This document shows, in pieces, positions 9,251 through 18,317 of a stretch of DNA of 64,000 nucleotides. The notes beneath the pieces are model-generated. The model had not been told where the DNA came from and searched no databases. It saw only the letters and a list, made by a program, of their open reading frames with translations. How positions within the stretch are numbered: position 1 is the stretch's first letter; every line of letters starts with the position of its first letter. The stretch is from assembly GCF_001730235.1 (NCBI RefSeq), contig NZ_MIJF01000056.1, positions 1 to 64,000 of the forward strand. Reading direction: 5' to 3'. A program made the translations under genes and the position numbers. This stretch comes from Vulcanibacillus modesticaldus (GTDB lineage Bacteria; Bacillota; Bacilli; Tepidibacillales; Tepidibacillaceae).

Positions 9251-10378
9251 TTATTCAAACATCAACGGCTTTCTCCTCATTCCAATATTCAATATAATTC
9301 CAATAGAGATAAAGTTAGTTAATAGAGAACTTCCTCCATAACTTACAAAAGGTAAAGGGATACCAGTAATCGGCATTAAACCTATTGTCATCCCCACATT
9401 TTCAAAAATGGTGAAAACGAACATCCCAACCATGCCTGCAGCTACATAAGTTCCAAATCGATCCTGCGAATTAATTCCTATATGAACGATTCGATAAATC
9501 AATAAGAAGAATAGTAAAATTAATATACTTGCACCAATAAAACCATGTTCCTCAGCAATAACCGAAAAAATAAAATCCGTATGGGCCTCAGGAACCCAGT
9601 TGTTCTTGCCTTGTTGTCCTTGATATAACCCTACACCATATAATTGCCCCGAACCGACGGCTATCAGTGATTGAATAACTTGATACCCACTCCCTAAAGG
9701 ATCTTTACTGGGATCGATAAAGGAGACTAATCTATTCAACTGATGTGGGGGGACAAGCTTAGAAAACAATTCTTGATTAAATTTGTATAAAAGTGTTAAT
9801 CCTAAAAGTCCCAGCCCAGCAATACCACCTAAAATCGCGAAGTGTTTACCTTTTACTCCATAAACCAACATCATACTAAGCATGATACTTACAAAAACAA
9901 GAGCGGTGCCCAAGTCAGGCTGAATCAAAATTAATAAAAGCGGTACACCAAATATTAAAAACAAGGGAAATAATTCTATAAAACTTTCAAATCGTTTTTC
10001 TTGTCTCTTGTCTAAGTATTTAGCGACGGTAATAATTGTAAATATTTTCATTAACTCCGCTGGCTGGAATTTGAAAAAACCTAAATTATACCAACCTGTG
10101 ATTCCTTTAGTTTTACCAGCAAAAAGAAAAAGTCCCAATAATAAAACAATTCCTACAACATAAGCAAAATACGCATAATGACGGATCAAATCGTTATCAA
10201 CGTAAAGTATTACTAATAAAACGATAAGACCCAAGCCATACCATATCAATTGCTTTAAAGCATAAGAAGAATCAGGTTTGGCACTAGATATTCCAAAATA
10301 GCTAAACATAGCTAATCCGATGATAATTAGTATTATCCAATAATCAATGTATTTAATTAACCGCTTTGAAAAAACCAT
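9251..10378 (-). CDS. rodA: Rod shape-determining SEDS glycosyltransferase RodA
   Basis: The 375-residue polytopic membrane protein of the FtsW/RodA/SpoVE (SEDS) family polymerises lipid II during cell elongation. Family marks include WYNLGFFKFQPAEL, the catalytic-loop Asp in VPEAHTDFIFSVIAEE, and the C-terminal TGIPLPFVSYGGSSLL. Being in one cluster with mreBCD and the PBP2 gene, it is RodA rather than FtsW or SpoVE. PBP2 (12102-13955) is its likely transpeptidase partner. A terminator lies on either side of it, so it may be a separate unit. Confidence 0.93.
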   Translation of the reverse strand: MVFSKRLIKYIDYWIILIIIGLAMFSYFGISSAKPDSSYALKQLIWYGLGLIVLLVILYVDNDLIRHYAYFAYVVGIVLLLGLFLFAGKTKGITGWYNLGFFKFQPAELMKIFTIITVAKYLDKRQEKRFESFIELFPLFLIFGVPLLLILIQPDLGTALVFVSIMLSMMLVYGVKGKHFAILGGIAGLGLLGLTLLYKFNQELFSKLVPPHQLNRLVSFIDPSKDPLGSGYQVIQSLIAVGSGQLYGVGLYQGQQGKNNWVPEAHTDFIFSVIAEEHGFIGASILILLFFLLIYRIVHIGINSQDRFGTYVAAGMVGMFVFTIFENVGMTIGLMPITGIPLPFVSYGGSSLLTNFISIGIILNIGMRRKPLMFE

Positions 10379-10511
10379 ATATGATACCCCCTCTAAATCT
10401 AGGGTAATTCTCCTATTTTATTATACTTTTTGACAGCAAAAAAAAACAGGTAAAAATTCATCCAAAAAATAACAACGCTAACTAACCTGTAATTAATTAC
10501 TTTGTAAAAGT

Positions 10512-10534
10512 AAAAAACCCCTATTGCCGGGGTT
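10512..10534 (-). terminator. Intrinsic terminator after minD
   Basis: Minus RNA AACCCC-GGCAAUA-GGGGUU followed by UUUU. It lies between minD and rodA. Confidence 0.8.
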
Positions 10535-10553
10535 TACATCACAATATTTAAGT

Positions 10554-11351
10554 TTATCTAATACCTAAGATTCTCTTGGCTTTAGTAAAGAATCCTGGTT
10601 TATCTTCTAGTTTTATCAAAGGTACTGTTTCTCCCAAGATTCTGCGGGCAATATTCCGATAAGCTAATCCACCTTTAATTTCAGGATTTAAAGCCACCGG
10701 CTCACCATAATTTGAGGATCTAATGATATTTTCATCATCAGGAACAATTCCTAATAAATCAATCGCCAAGATAGACACAACTTCTTCTACATCCATTATT
10801 TCTCCATTTTTCATCATATGTGGTCGAATACGATTAATTATTAGTTTTGGAGGACTTATTTGTCGCTCAGCTTCTAATAAACCAATTATCCGATCCGCAT
10901 CCCTAACAGCAGATACTTCAGGAGTAGTAATCACAATTGCATGGTCAGCACCAGCTACTGCATTCTTAAATCCTCGTTCAATTCCAGCTGGACAGTCGAT
11001 AAGAACGTAATCAAACTCATTCTTTAATTCATCTACTATCTCTTTCATCTGTTCAGGAGTTACAGCATTTTTATCCTTAGTTTGAGCTGCAGGTAAAAGT
11101 GATAGAGCATTAAATCGTTTATCTTTGATTAGAGCCTGCTTTAGACGACAAACCCCTTCAACGACATCAACGAGGTCGTAAATAATTCGGTGTTCTAAAC
11201 CCATAATCACATCTAGGTTTCTAAGTCCAATATCTGTATCAACTAAACAAACTTTTTTACCAGACAACGCCAAAGCCGTACCAATATTTGCAGTTGTTGT
11301 TGTCTTCCCTACTCCTCCTTTACCCGAAGTAATAACGATAGCTTCTCCCAT
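10554..11351 (-). CDS. minD: Septum site-determining ATPase MinD
   Basis: This 265-residue deviant Walker-A ATPase has SGKGGVGKTTTTAN (residues 9-22), DTDIGLRNLD, and a C-terminal amphipathic helix GFFTKAKRILGIR that targets the membrane in an ATP-dependent way. With MinC it blocks FtsZ assembly away from mid-cell. No minE is present; like Bacillus, polar placement probably relies on DivIVA/MinJ outside the window. It follows minC by 11 bases. Confidence 0.97.
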   Translation of the reverse strand: MGEAIVITSGKGGVGKTTTTANIGTALALSGKKVCLVDTDIGLRNLDVIMGLEHRIIYDLVDVVEGVCRLKQALIKDKRFNALSLLPAAQTKDKNAVTPEQMKEIVDELKNEFDYVLIDCPAGIERGFKNAVAGADHAIVITTPEVSAVRDADRIIGLLEAERQISPPKLIINRIRPHMMKNGEIMDVEEVVSILAIDLLGIVPDDENIIRSSNYGEPVALNPEIKGGLAYRNIARRILGETVPLIKLEDKPGFFTKAKRILGIR

Positions 11352-11362
11352 CTTTTTACCTC

Positions 11363-12028
11363 CTAATACAAAGTGCCCATGAAATCCCTATTCAATCTCG
11401 AAATGTGCTGGTACTTTTCTAAAACAATTTCGTTATTTTTGACATAAGCAAACAGATTTTTTGAATTATCCATTTCTCCCCATTGTTCTACAGCAAAACT
11501 GACGGACTTACCAATTCTTAGCTGGGTAGGTTCCATAATTGCCGCAGCTATAATTGAGCTCTCATCCCCATCATAACCTGCATGTGCTATCCCTCTTAAG
11601 GAACCTATTACATAAATATCCCCTGTAGCCTTCAAGAATCCCCCGGGATTAATATCTCCAATCAACAAAATATTCCCTTGATGTTGATATACCTGTCCCG
11701 AGCGTATTGTTCCAGTGATTACTTTTACTTGGCTCTCTACACGATTTTTTAGTTTATCAAGTTCATTCTCTATTTTCTCAACTAATAGATTTTCTTTTGC
11801 TTTAAAAACTTCTTTTAATCTCTTATATTGTTCGGTTGAGAAGTTTCGATACCCTACTTTGATAGTTACTTTTGTAGGTGGACCATCTAAAATATTTTGA
11901 TGGGTATTTTCTAAAATATCCTTCAATTCATTTATTGCATCATCAAAAGAACAATCGTCATTAATAAGAAATACTAGGCCATCTTTGGTTCCTTTGATGC
12001 TTACATTTTGTTTTTTTGCCATTGCCAA
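11363..12028 (-). CDS. minC: Septum site-determining protein MinC
   Basis: The 221-residue FtsZ assembly inhibitor has an N-terminal FtsZ-binding domain and a C-terminal beta-helix (about residues 105-221, with GDINPGGFLKATGDIYVIGSLRGIAHAG) that dimerises and binds MinD. The motif RGIAHAGYDGDESSIIAA is diagnostic. It is cotranscribed with minD and lies in the standard mre-min order, except that the PBP2 gene is inserted between mreD and minC. Confidence 0.96.
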   Translation of the reverse strand: MAMAKKQNVSIKGTKDGLVFLINDDCSFDDAINELKDILENTHQNILDGPPTKVTIKVGYRNFSTEQYKRLKEVFKAKENLLVEKIENELDKLKNRVESQVKVITGTIRSGQVYQHQGNILLIGDINPGGFLKATGDIYVIGSLRGIAHAGYDGDESSIIAAAIMEPTQLRIGKSVSFAVEQWGEMDNSKNLFAYVKNNEIVLEKYQHISRLNRDFMGTLY

Positions 12029-12101
12029 AGATCACCTCATTCTTAACAATTCGCCAATAACCTAAAAATTCCTGCAACATGATGGTAAGAAAAACTATGA
12101 T

Positions 12102-13955
12102 TTACGATTTATATATTTGAAGATATGCCTCAATAATATCTCTAACAATTGGACCAGCCGCAGAACTACCTCCACCATATGGAATGATGATTGCAAAGGC
12201 TATTTCTGGACTTTCATAAGGGGCATAACCGATAAAAATACCATGGTCATCCTTATTCCTTTCTGCAGCTTGAGCCGTTCCAGTTTTGGCTGCAATCTTA
12301 ATTGGTAATCCTCTCAAAGCATAATAAGCTGTACCACCAGGTTGTGTAACTTCATACATTCCTTCTTGTACCGCTTTAAGATTCTCTTCAGATATATCTA
12401 CTTTATTTAATACTTCAGGTTCAAATTTGTAGATGATCTTACCGGAAACACCATCCTCTATCGCTTGAACTAGATATGGTCTCATTCGATAACCACCATT
12501 AGCTATTGCAGTAACGTACTGTGCTAATTGCATTGCTGTAAAAGTATCATGCTGTCCGATAGTATGGTGAACGTAGTTTAAACTTGACGACATGTATCCG
12601 GGAAGTTCTTCAGGAAGATCAATGCCAGTTTTCTCCCCTAAACCAAACATTCGATCATAATAACGCATTATCTCTAAAGTCTTTATAATCCCAAATTTTT
12701 CACGCATCGCTAAAGCTATTTCCGTCATGAAAACATTACTAGATTTTTGAAGAGCTTGTTGTAATGTGATCGGTCCATTTGCTTTGCTTCCGTAGTTTTT
12801 CATATATAAAGGATTACCATTGGGATCTCGGTCATAAAGGATTCGTCCTTTATCAACGATAACCGTATCTGGTTCAATAATTTCTTCTTCTAACCCCATT
12901 AAGACTGTAAGTGGCTTTACTGTTGATCCGACTGGAAAACGTCCTCTAATGGCGGTATTTGCGGCATATGGCATAATATAATTTTCATATAATTCTTGTG
13001 AAATCGGACTATTATACCAATTAGGATCAAAACGTGGATAGTTTCCCATTGCAAGAACAGCCCCAGTTTTGACATCTAACACCACTGCAGTAGCTTTCTC
13101 AACATCTTTTAATGGTTTTACCGTTCTACTTTGTAGTCTATTGATCTGCTTTTCCATAGATTGTTCCACAGCCTGCTGAAAACGTCTATCCACAGTTAAT
13201 ATGATGTTATTCCCAGGAATCGGTTTTTTTAGGTCCTTTTGCTTGATCGCAGAGTACCTACTATCAACTTCAACAACATTTTCTCCATCACGACCATGTA
13301 ATACATATTCATATTGTTTCTCTAAACCATACCTTCCAATCCGATCCGTTAATTTGTACCCTAAAGCTTGATAATAATCTAACTCGCTGTTTGGTATGCT
13401 TCTCGTATAGCCAATGACTTGCGCCATAAAATCATTATAGATATAGTTTCGCATTTGATCTGGAATGATCTCTATTCCAGGAAGCTCAGCTTTATGTTCT
13501 TCAATATAAGCTCTTGCTTTTTCGTTAATATCGACTTTAATAACCCGTGGAATATATTTAGATGCTCGATAATATGGACCAACATCCATACTTTTGAGGA
13601 TGTCTTCTTTGACCTGTTCTATATCATCTTCAGGTTTTGCTAAAATTTTTGCCAAATTATAAGCTATTTTTTCGAAATCCTGCTCTGAATCTTCATCGAT
13701 TTGGAAAGTTATCGTCCAAACAGTTTTATTACTAACCAAGATTTCCTTATTAGCGTCTTTAATTAATCCCCTTGGTGCAGTGATTGGAATCTTTTTCGTT
13801 CTATTCTTATCAGCTAATTCCTTATATTTTTCACCTTCAACTAATTGGACATATGATAATCGAAAAATGATAGCAGCAAATAGAATAAAAACAATGAAAA
13901 AAAGAATATTTATTTTTTTTATAGCAATTGGCTTCTTATCCTTTGACAACTTCAT
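12102..13955 (-). CDS. mrdA: Penicillin-binding protein 2 (elongasome transpeptidase)
   Basis: This 617-residue class B PBP has one N-terminal membrane anchor (about residues 13-35), a dimerisation/pedestal domain and a transpeptidase domain. The transpeptidase motifs are SxxK in GSTVKPL, SxN in SSNVFM and KTG in KTGTAQAAE. It cross-links peptidoglycan during elongation with RodA, MreC and MreD, whose genes surround it. The position inside the mre-min cluster differs from B. subtilis, where pbpA and pbpH lie elsewhere, but is common in other Bacillales and Clostridia. Confidence 0.94.
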   Translation of the reverse strand: MKLSKDKKPIAIKKINILFFIVFILFAAIIFRLSYVQLVEGEKYKELADKNRTKKIPITAPRGLIKDANKEILVSNKTVWTITFQIDEDSEQDFEKIAYNLAKILAKPEDDIEQVKEDILKSMDVGPYYRASKYIPRVIKVDINEKARAYIEEHKAELPGIEIIPDQMRNYIYNDFMAQVIGYTRSIPNSELDYYQALGYKLTDRIGRYGLEKQYEYVLHGRDGENVVEVDSRYSAIKQKDLKKPIPGNNIILTVDRRFQQAVEQSMEKQINRLQSRTVKPLKDVEKATAVVLDVKTGAVLAMGNYPRFDPNWYNSPISQELYENYIMPYAANTAIRGRFPVGSTVKPLTVLMGLEEEIIEPDTVIVDKGRILYDRDPNGNPLYMKNYGSKANGPITLQQALQKSSNVFMTEIALAMREKFGIIKTLEIMRYYDRMFGLGEKTGIDLPEELPGYMSSSLNYVHHTIGQHDTFTAMQLAQYVTAIANGGYRMRPYLVQAIEDGVSGKIIYKFEPEVLNKVDISEENLKAVQEGMYEVTQPGGTAYYALRGLPIKIAAKTGTAQAAERNKDDHGIFIGYAPYESPEIAFAIIIPYGGGSSAAGPIVRDIIEAYLQIYKS

Positions 13956-13984
13956 AGCTGCTCACCCCAAAATAAAGACAATTA

Positions 13985-14485
13985 TCACTCACTGCCTTCT
14001 ATTAATTTTCTTAAAGGTAAATAAAAAACTAGTGCAAAAAAGAGATTAAAAATAACTGTTGGAATTAGAATATTGGAGGCCATCCAATTAAATGGAATAT
14101 TTATCAGTTGGTACAATCGTAACATCCCGTACAAATACAATTCAAATGCCAAATTTCCTATTAATTCAGCTAAAAAATATAATAAAAAAGTAGGGTGGAA
14201 ATGTTGAGTGAGCCAACCACTGAAATAAGCAATCCCAGCCATTCCTATCATATAAACGCCAATAACCCTTCCAAGTACAATATCATGTAGTAAACCAAAT
14301 ATGAGCCCTGCTATTAAAGCAAATTTTTTGTCCTTGTAGATAGAAATATATATGATGAAGATTAACATGAAACGTGGAAAAATAGAATAATCTGATCCAT
14401 AACGGCCGAAAAGCAACAACTGAAAAACTGTACTTTCCAAAAGGAACAGAAGAAATAGGGTAGCACTCATCCATCTTCTTTGCAC
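13985..14485 (-). CDS. mreD: Rod shape-determining protein MreD
   Basis: The 166-residue protein is almost entirely hydrophobic with about five membrane helices, an MreD-like ALIAGLIFGLLHDIVLG segment and normal length. It is part of the elongasome and starts directly after mreC, with stop and start adjacent. Sequence conservation of MreD is low, so the call leans on context plus the GLLHD motif. Confidence 0.9.
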   Translation of the reverse strand: MQRRWMSATLFLLFLLESTVFQLLLFGRYGSDYSIFPRFMLIFIIYISIYKDKKFALIAGLIFGLLHDIVLGRVIGVYMIGMAGIAYFSGWLTQHFHPTFLLYFLAELIGNLAFELYLYGMLRLYQLINIPFNWMASNILIPTVIFNLFFALVFYLPLRKLIEGSE

Positions 14486-15385
14486 CTAATCTTCCTCCTT
14501 TTTAGGTACAGCAGTAGCGGTTGACTGATTGTTTCCAAATAATGCTTCGGTAACTACAAATACTTCATCTATATGATACATATCTGCAGCAGGTCTCACA
14601 TAGGCTATCTTCGTCAGACCTCCACTACCATCTTCTTCAACCCTAACCACTTCACCTATGATTAAGCCATCTGGGAATATACCACCCAAACTAGAAGTAA
14701 TAACAAGTTGTCCGGGTTCTACATTGGCGTCTAAATCTATTTTTTCTATTTTTAGTTCATTCTTAACTTTATCGTATCCTCCAACAACGCCATAGGTTTT
14801 GGGTTTACTTTGAATAGAAGCAAAAACAAAACTATTATCTTCATTATCAGTTATTAGCTGTACGTTTGCTGAAAAATTAGAAACGTTGTACACTTTACCT
14901 ATAAATCCTTTGGTAGTAATCACAGCCATATTCTTTTTTATCCCCTGCTTTGAACCTTTATTGATCACTAACATATTATTCCAACGATCAGGATTCCTCG
15001 CTATTACTTTCGCCACGGTAAGCTGATAACGAGAGCTATTTTGTTGTCTGTAATCTAGCATTTCTTTTAAGCGAACGTTCTCTTCCTTTAATTCATTTAA
15101 TTCTGCCAAAACTTGTATATATTGATCTAAACTATTCTTCAAAGCTTTATTCTCTTCAAAAACAACCCTATAATCATGAACATCTTCAAAGAAACCCGCT
15201 ATGACATTAGCGGGTTTATATAAAATATTCTGGGTCCATGCTACTGTATCTTTAATTAGTTTTTCAGGCCATGTTAAATCACGTTGATTGATCGTTATCC
15301 CCATTATAATAATTAAAAATATTAAACTTAATAAAATGATAATCAGATGTTTATTATTTAATAGCTTAGAAACCAACTCAAACAC
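14486..15385 (-). CDS. mreC: Rod shape-determining protein MreC
   Basis: The 299-residue protein has one N-terminal membrane helix (about residues 12-30), a coiled coil (about 70-110, rich in LNELKEENVRLKEML-type heptads) and the periplasm-facing beta domains (VIARNPDRWNNMLVINKGS, GFIGKV, LVITSSLGGIFPDGL). It links MreB and PBP2 and activates the PBP2-RodA pair. The gene lies in the order mreB-mreC-mreD. Confidence 0.96.
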   Translation of the reverse strand: MFELVSKLLNNKHLIIILLSLIFLIIIMGITINQRDLTWPEKLIKDTVAWTQNILYKPANVIAGFFEDVHDYRVVFEENKALKNSLDQYIQVLAELNELKEENVRLKEMLDYRQQNSSRYQLTVAKVIARNPDRWNNMLVINKGSKQGIKKNMAVITTKGFIGKVYNVSNFSANVQLITDNEDNSFVFASIQSKPKTYGVVGGYDKVKNELKIEKIDLDANVEPGQLVITSSLGGIFPDGLIIGEVVRVEEDGSGGLTKIAYVRPAADMYHIDEVFVVTEALFGNNQSTATAVPKKEED

Positions 15386-15397
15386 CTACTCATAAAT

Positions 15398-16429
15398 TTA
15401 CTTGGTCCTCTTGATTCGTTTAGACTGGTTCTGCAATAACTCCCTATGTTGAAGGGACTGTCCGGTTCCAATAGCAACACAGTCTAAAGGATTATCTGCA
15501 ATAAGAACTGGCATACCAGTTTCTTGACTCAACAGACGATCAAGGTTTCTAAGTAAAGCTCCTCCACCTGCTAAAACAATACCTCTATCCATTATATCCG
15601 CTGCTAGTTCCGGTGGTGTTTTCTCTAGAGTCATTTTTACCGCATTGATGATATTATTAACGGTTTCAGATAACGCTTCAGCTATTTCAGTTGAAGATAC
15701 TTTGATCGTCTTAGGTAAACCAGTTACAAGATCTCGACCTTTAATCTCCATAAATTCTTCCTTTTCAGGAGGTATAGCAGATCCGATTTCAATCTTCAAA
15801 CGTTCTGAAGTTCTTTCCCCAATCATTAGATTATACATTTTCTTAATGTAATGAGCGATTGCTTCATCCATCTCATCACCAGCCACACGTACTGAGCGAC
15901 TACTAACGATTCCACCTAAAGAAATAACGGCTACTTCAGTAGTTCCACCACCTATATCTACGATCATACTTCCGGTTGGTTCCCAAACTGGAAGATTAGC
16001 ACCTATTGCCGCTGCCAATGGTTCTTCAATCGTTCCGGCTTCTTTTGCACCAGCTGCTTTAGCAGCATCAATTACAGCTCTTTTCTCAACTTCTGTTATT
16101 CCAGATGGAACACAAACCATAATAAAAGGCTTCCTTGGAAGAATACCCCGTGTTTTTACGGTTTTGTTAATAAAATATCGTAACATCGTTGCAGTAGTCT
16201 CAAAATCAGCAATAACTCCATCTTTCATCGGTCTTCGTGCAACTATACTTCCTGGAGTTCTCCCAATCATCTGTTTCGCTGCTTCACCTACAGCTTGAAT
16301 CTCTTTAGTATCATTGTTAATCGCCACTACTGACGGTTCTCTCAATACAATACCTTTACCCTTAACATAAACCAATGTATTTGCTGTACCAAGGTCAATT
16401 CCAATTTCACGATTAAATCCACCAAACAT
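15398..16429 (-). CDS. mreB: Actin-like cell-shape protein MreB
   Basis: The 343-residue actin homologue begins [20 protein letters not shown], with the phosphate-1 motif, and carries [17 protein letters not shown] (phosphate 2) and [11 protein letters not shown] (adenosine motif). The N-terminal FGGF is a likely membrane-contact element. The start at 16429 is favoured by AAGGGAG upstream; the frame start at 16447 is rejected. First gene of mreBCD. Confidence 0.97.
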   Translation of the reverse strand: MFGGFNREIGIDLGTANTLVYVKGKGIVLREPSVVAINNDTKEIQAVGEAAKQMIGRTPGSIVARRPMKDGVIADFETTATMLRYFINKTVKTRGILPRKPFIMVCVPSGITEVEKRAVIDAAKAAGAKEAGTIEEPLAAAIGANLPVWEPTGSMIVDIGGGTTEVAVISLGGIVSSRSVRVAGDEMDEAIAHYIKKMYNLMIGERTSERLKIEIGSAIPPEKEEFMEIKGRDLVTGLPKTIKVSSTEIAEALSETVNNIINAVKMTLEKTPPELAADIMDRGIVLAGGGALLRNLDRLLSQETGMPVLIADNPLDCVAIGTGQSLQHRELLQNQSKRIKRTK

Positions 16430-16473
16430 TATTGTATCTCCCTTCATGTTCTTATGGTGTATTGTTCCCTAAT

Positions 16474-17166
16474 TTATAACATTCCTCTATCTTTAAGTGA
16501 TATATACCGCGAATCTCCAATTATTACATGATCTAAAAGATCAATACCAAGAATATTACCAGCTTCAACAAGTCTGTTAGTGACTTCAATGTCTTCCTTA
16601 CTTGGAGTAGGATCACCACTTGGATGATTATGTACCACAATTATTGCTGAAACACTTTTTTTAATCGCTGGTTTAAACACTTCTCTTGGATGAACGATAG
16701 ATGAATTTAAGCTACCAATACTTATTGTTTCTTTTGCAATGATTTGATTCTTTGTATCTAATAGTAATGCTATAAAATGCTCCTGTTTCAAATGTTTCAT
16801 ATCTTCTAATATAAAATTGGCCACATCCCTTGGAGAACGAATTTGAATCTTATCCTGAGGAATCGATTTAACAACCCTTCTCCCAAGTTCAATAGCCCCC
16901 TTAATCTGTATAGCTTTTGCTGGACCAATCCCTTTAATCTTAGTAAGCTCCTCTAACGTAACATCATTAAGATTTTGCAAAGTTTCTAACTCAGATAGTA
17001 CTTTTTGCGCCAATTGAAATACAGATTCATTAGAACTACCAGTTCGCAGAAGAATAGCCAGTAACTCGACATTACTAAGACTTTGTGGCCCAAAACGTAT
17101 CATCCGTTCCCTTGGACGCTCGTCCTTCGGGATATCTCTTACCATTATTTGCTTCATCTGTTCCAT
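16474..17166 (-). CDS. radC: RadC family JAMM/MPN protein
   Basis: The 230-residue protein has an N-terminal helix-hairpin-helix region (LTKIKGIGPAKAIQIKGAIELGRR) and a C-terminal JAMM metalloprotease-like domain with the metal site HNHPSGDPTPSKED. Despite the name, a role in DNA repair has not been upheld and the function is unknown. Its place between maf and mreB is conserved across Bacillales. GGGAGG precedes the start. Confidence 0.95.
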   Translation of the reverse strand: MEQMKQIMVRDIPKDERPRERMIRFGPQSLSNVELLAILLRTGSSNESVFQLAQKVLSELETLQNLNDVTLEELTKIKGIGPAKAIQIKGAIELGRRVVKSIPQDKIQIRSPRDVANFILEDMKHLKQEHFIALLLDTKNQIIAKETISIGSLNSSIVHPREVFKPAIKKSVSAIIVVHNHPSGDPTPSKEDIEVTNRLVEAGNILGIDLLDHVIIGDSRYISLKDRGML

Positions 17167-17216
17167 ATTTTATACCTCCCACTTCTCATCCACAAGCAGG
17201 AGGAAAGCACGGATGA

Positions 17217-17822
17217 TTACACTTTGCTTTTGGGATGTAATATACCTTTCATTATATTAATTCCAAACTTCTCGAATAGAGTTTTAAGGAGTGATAAAGG
17301 AAGTCCAACCACATTAAAGTAGTCCCCCTCAATCTTTTCGATAAATAACGCTCCATAACCCTGTATTCCATAAGAACCTGCTTTATCCATTGGTTCTTTG
17401 GTTTTAATATAAAGATTTATTTCATCATCTGTTAAAGAACTCATATATACATTGGTCACTTGATGGGCGGCCAATGATTTTCCTGTTTTAGCATCCACCA
17501 AAGCAACACCGCTATACACTTGATGTACATTACCTTGAAGCATTTTTAACATTGAAAAAGCTTCCTCTTCATCCTTTGGCTTTCCTAATATCACGTCGTT
17601 ATACACAACGATAGTATCGCCACCAATTATTATCCCATCTTGATAATAACTAGAAACTTCCTTAGCTTTTATCATTGCTAACTGTTCAACTACATCTTCT
17701 GGTGAAGCATCTTTTTCAATTACTTCTTCAGCTTTACTTGGATGGACAGTAAAGGGAATTTTAATCAATTCTAACAGCTCTTTACGTCTTGGGGAAGACG
17801 AAGCAAGTATGATTTTTTTCAT
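17217..17822 (-). CDS. maf: Maf family nucleotide pyrophosphatase
   Basis: This 201-residue protein starts with the Maf motif ASSSPRRKELL and contains GGDTIV and KPKDEEEA. Maf proteins hydrolyse non-canonical or canonical NTPs (for example dTTP and UTP) and affect septation in B. subtilis. SYGIQGYGALFIEKIEGDYFNVVGLP is the family's C-terminal block. It sits between the DUF4321 gene and radC. Confidence 0.95.
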   Translation of the reverse strand: MKKIILASSSPRRKELLELIKIPFTVHPSKAEEVIEKDASPEDVVEQLAMIKAKEVSSYYQDGIIIGGDTIVVYNDVILGKPKDEEEAFSMLKMLQGNVHQVYSGVALVDAKTGKSLAAHQVTNVYMSSLTDDEINLYIKTKEPMDKAGSYGIQGYGALFIEKIEGDYFNVVGLPLSLLKTLFEKFGINIMKGILHPKSKV

Positions 17823-17832
17823 TTGACATCAC

Positions 17833-18072
17833 CTATATTTTTCGATATAACCAAATTGCAATCAACAAACCGATTACACTGGCTACATTTAGTTTAACCT
17901 GAAGATAAAAATCATACTTCAAAATATTAAAATCGGCTCTTGGCTCCCATACAATCTGTTGTGACTTGTTTAATATTGGAAGCCAATTTGCAAAAAATTC
18001 CCCAATTAGACTTCCTAGTAATAATCCAACTACAAGAAATATCACTAGTATCGCTGTTTGTTTATTTCTCAT
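17833..18072 (-). CDS. Small membrane protein, DUF4321 type
   Basis: The 79-residue product has two predicted membrane helices (about residues 8-30 and 58-76) separated by a short extracytoplasmic loop. The LGSLIGEFFANWLPIL segment resembles DUF4321 proteins, which often lie next to maf in sporulating Firmicutes. The function is unknown. I use the ATG at 18072, after AGGGAGAAA, instead of the upstream TTG at 18099. Confidence 0.75.
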   Translation of the reverse strand: MRNKQTAILVIFLVVGLLLGSLIGEFFANWLPILNKSQQIVWEPRADFNILKYDFYLQVKLNVASVIGLLIAIWLYRKI

Positions 18073-18251
18073 AAGATTCAATTTCTCCCTATACTCCAAG
18101 TACTATAACATTACCATTACTTATTTTGAAAAATTATTCATAAATGAAAATTTCTATTTAATGTACTTTTTTACTGATTACTACAATCAATTATAAGTGT
18201 AGCAGAAGAGTTATATGGTGACAAGTGCACAAAGATGATTTCCTAGATGTT

Positions 18252-18281
18252 AAAAAAGACTGCTCGATAATTAGCAGTCTT
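18252..18281 (-). terminator. Intrinsic terminator after aspA
   Basis: Minus RNA AAGACUGCU-AAUUAUCG-AGCAGUCUU followed by UUUUA, just beyond the aspA stop. The rest of 18073-18317 shows no gene. Confidence 0.85.
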
Positions 18282-18317
18282 ATGAATTAGTTATTCTAAC
18301 CAAATTAAGTTAAAAAA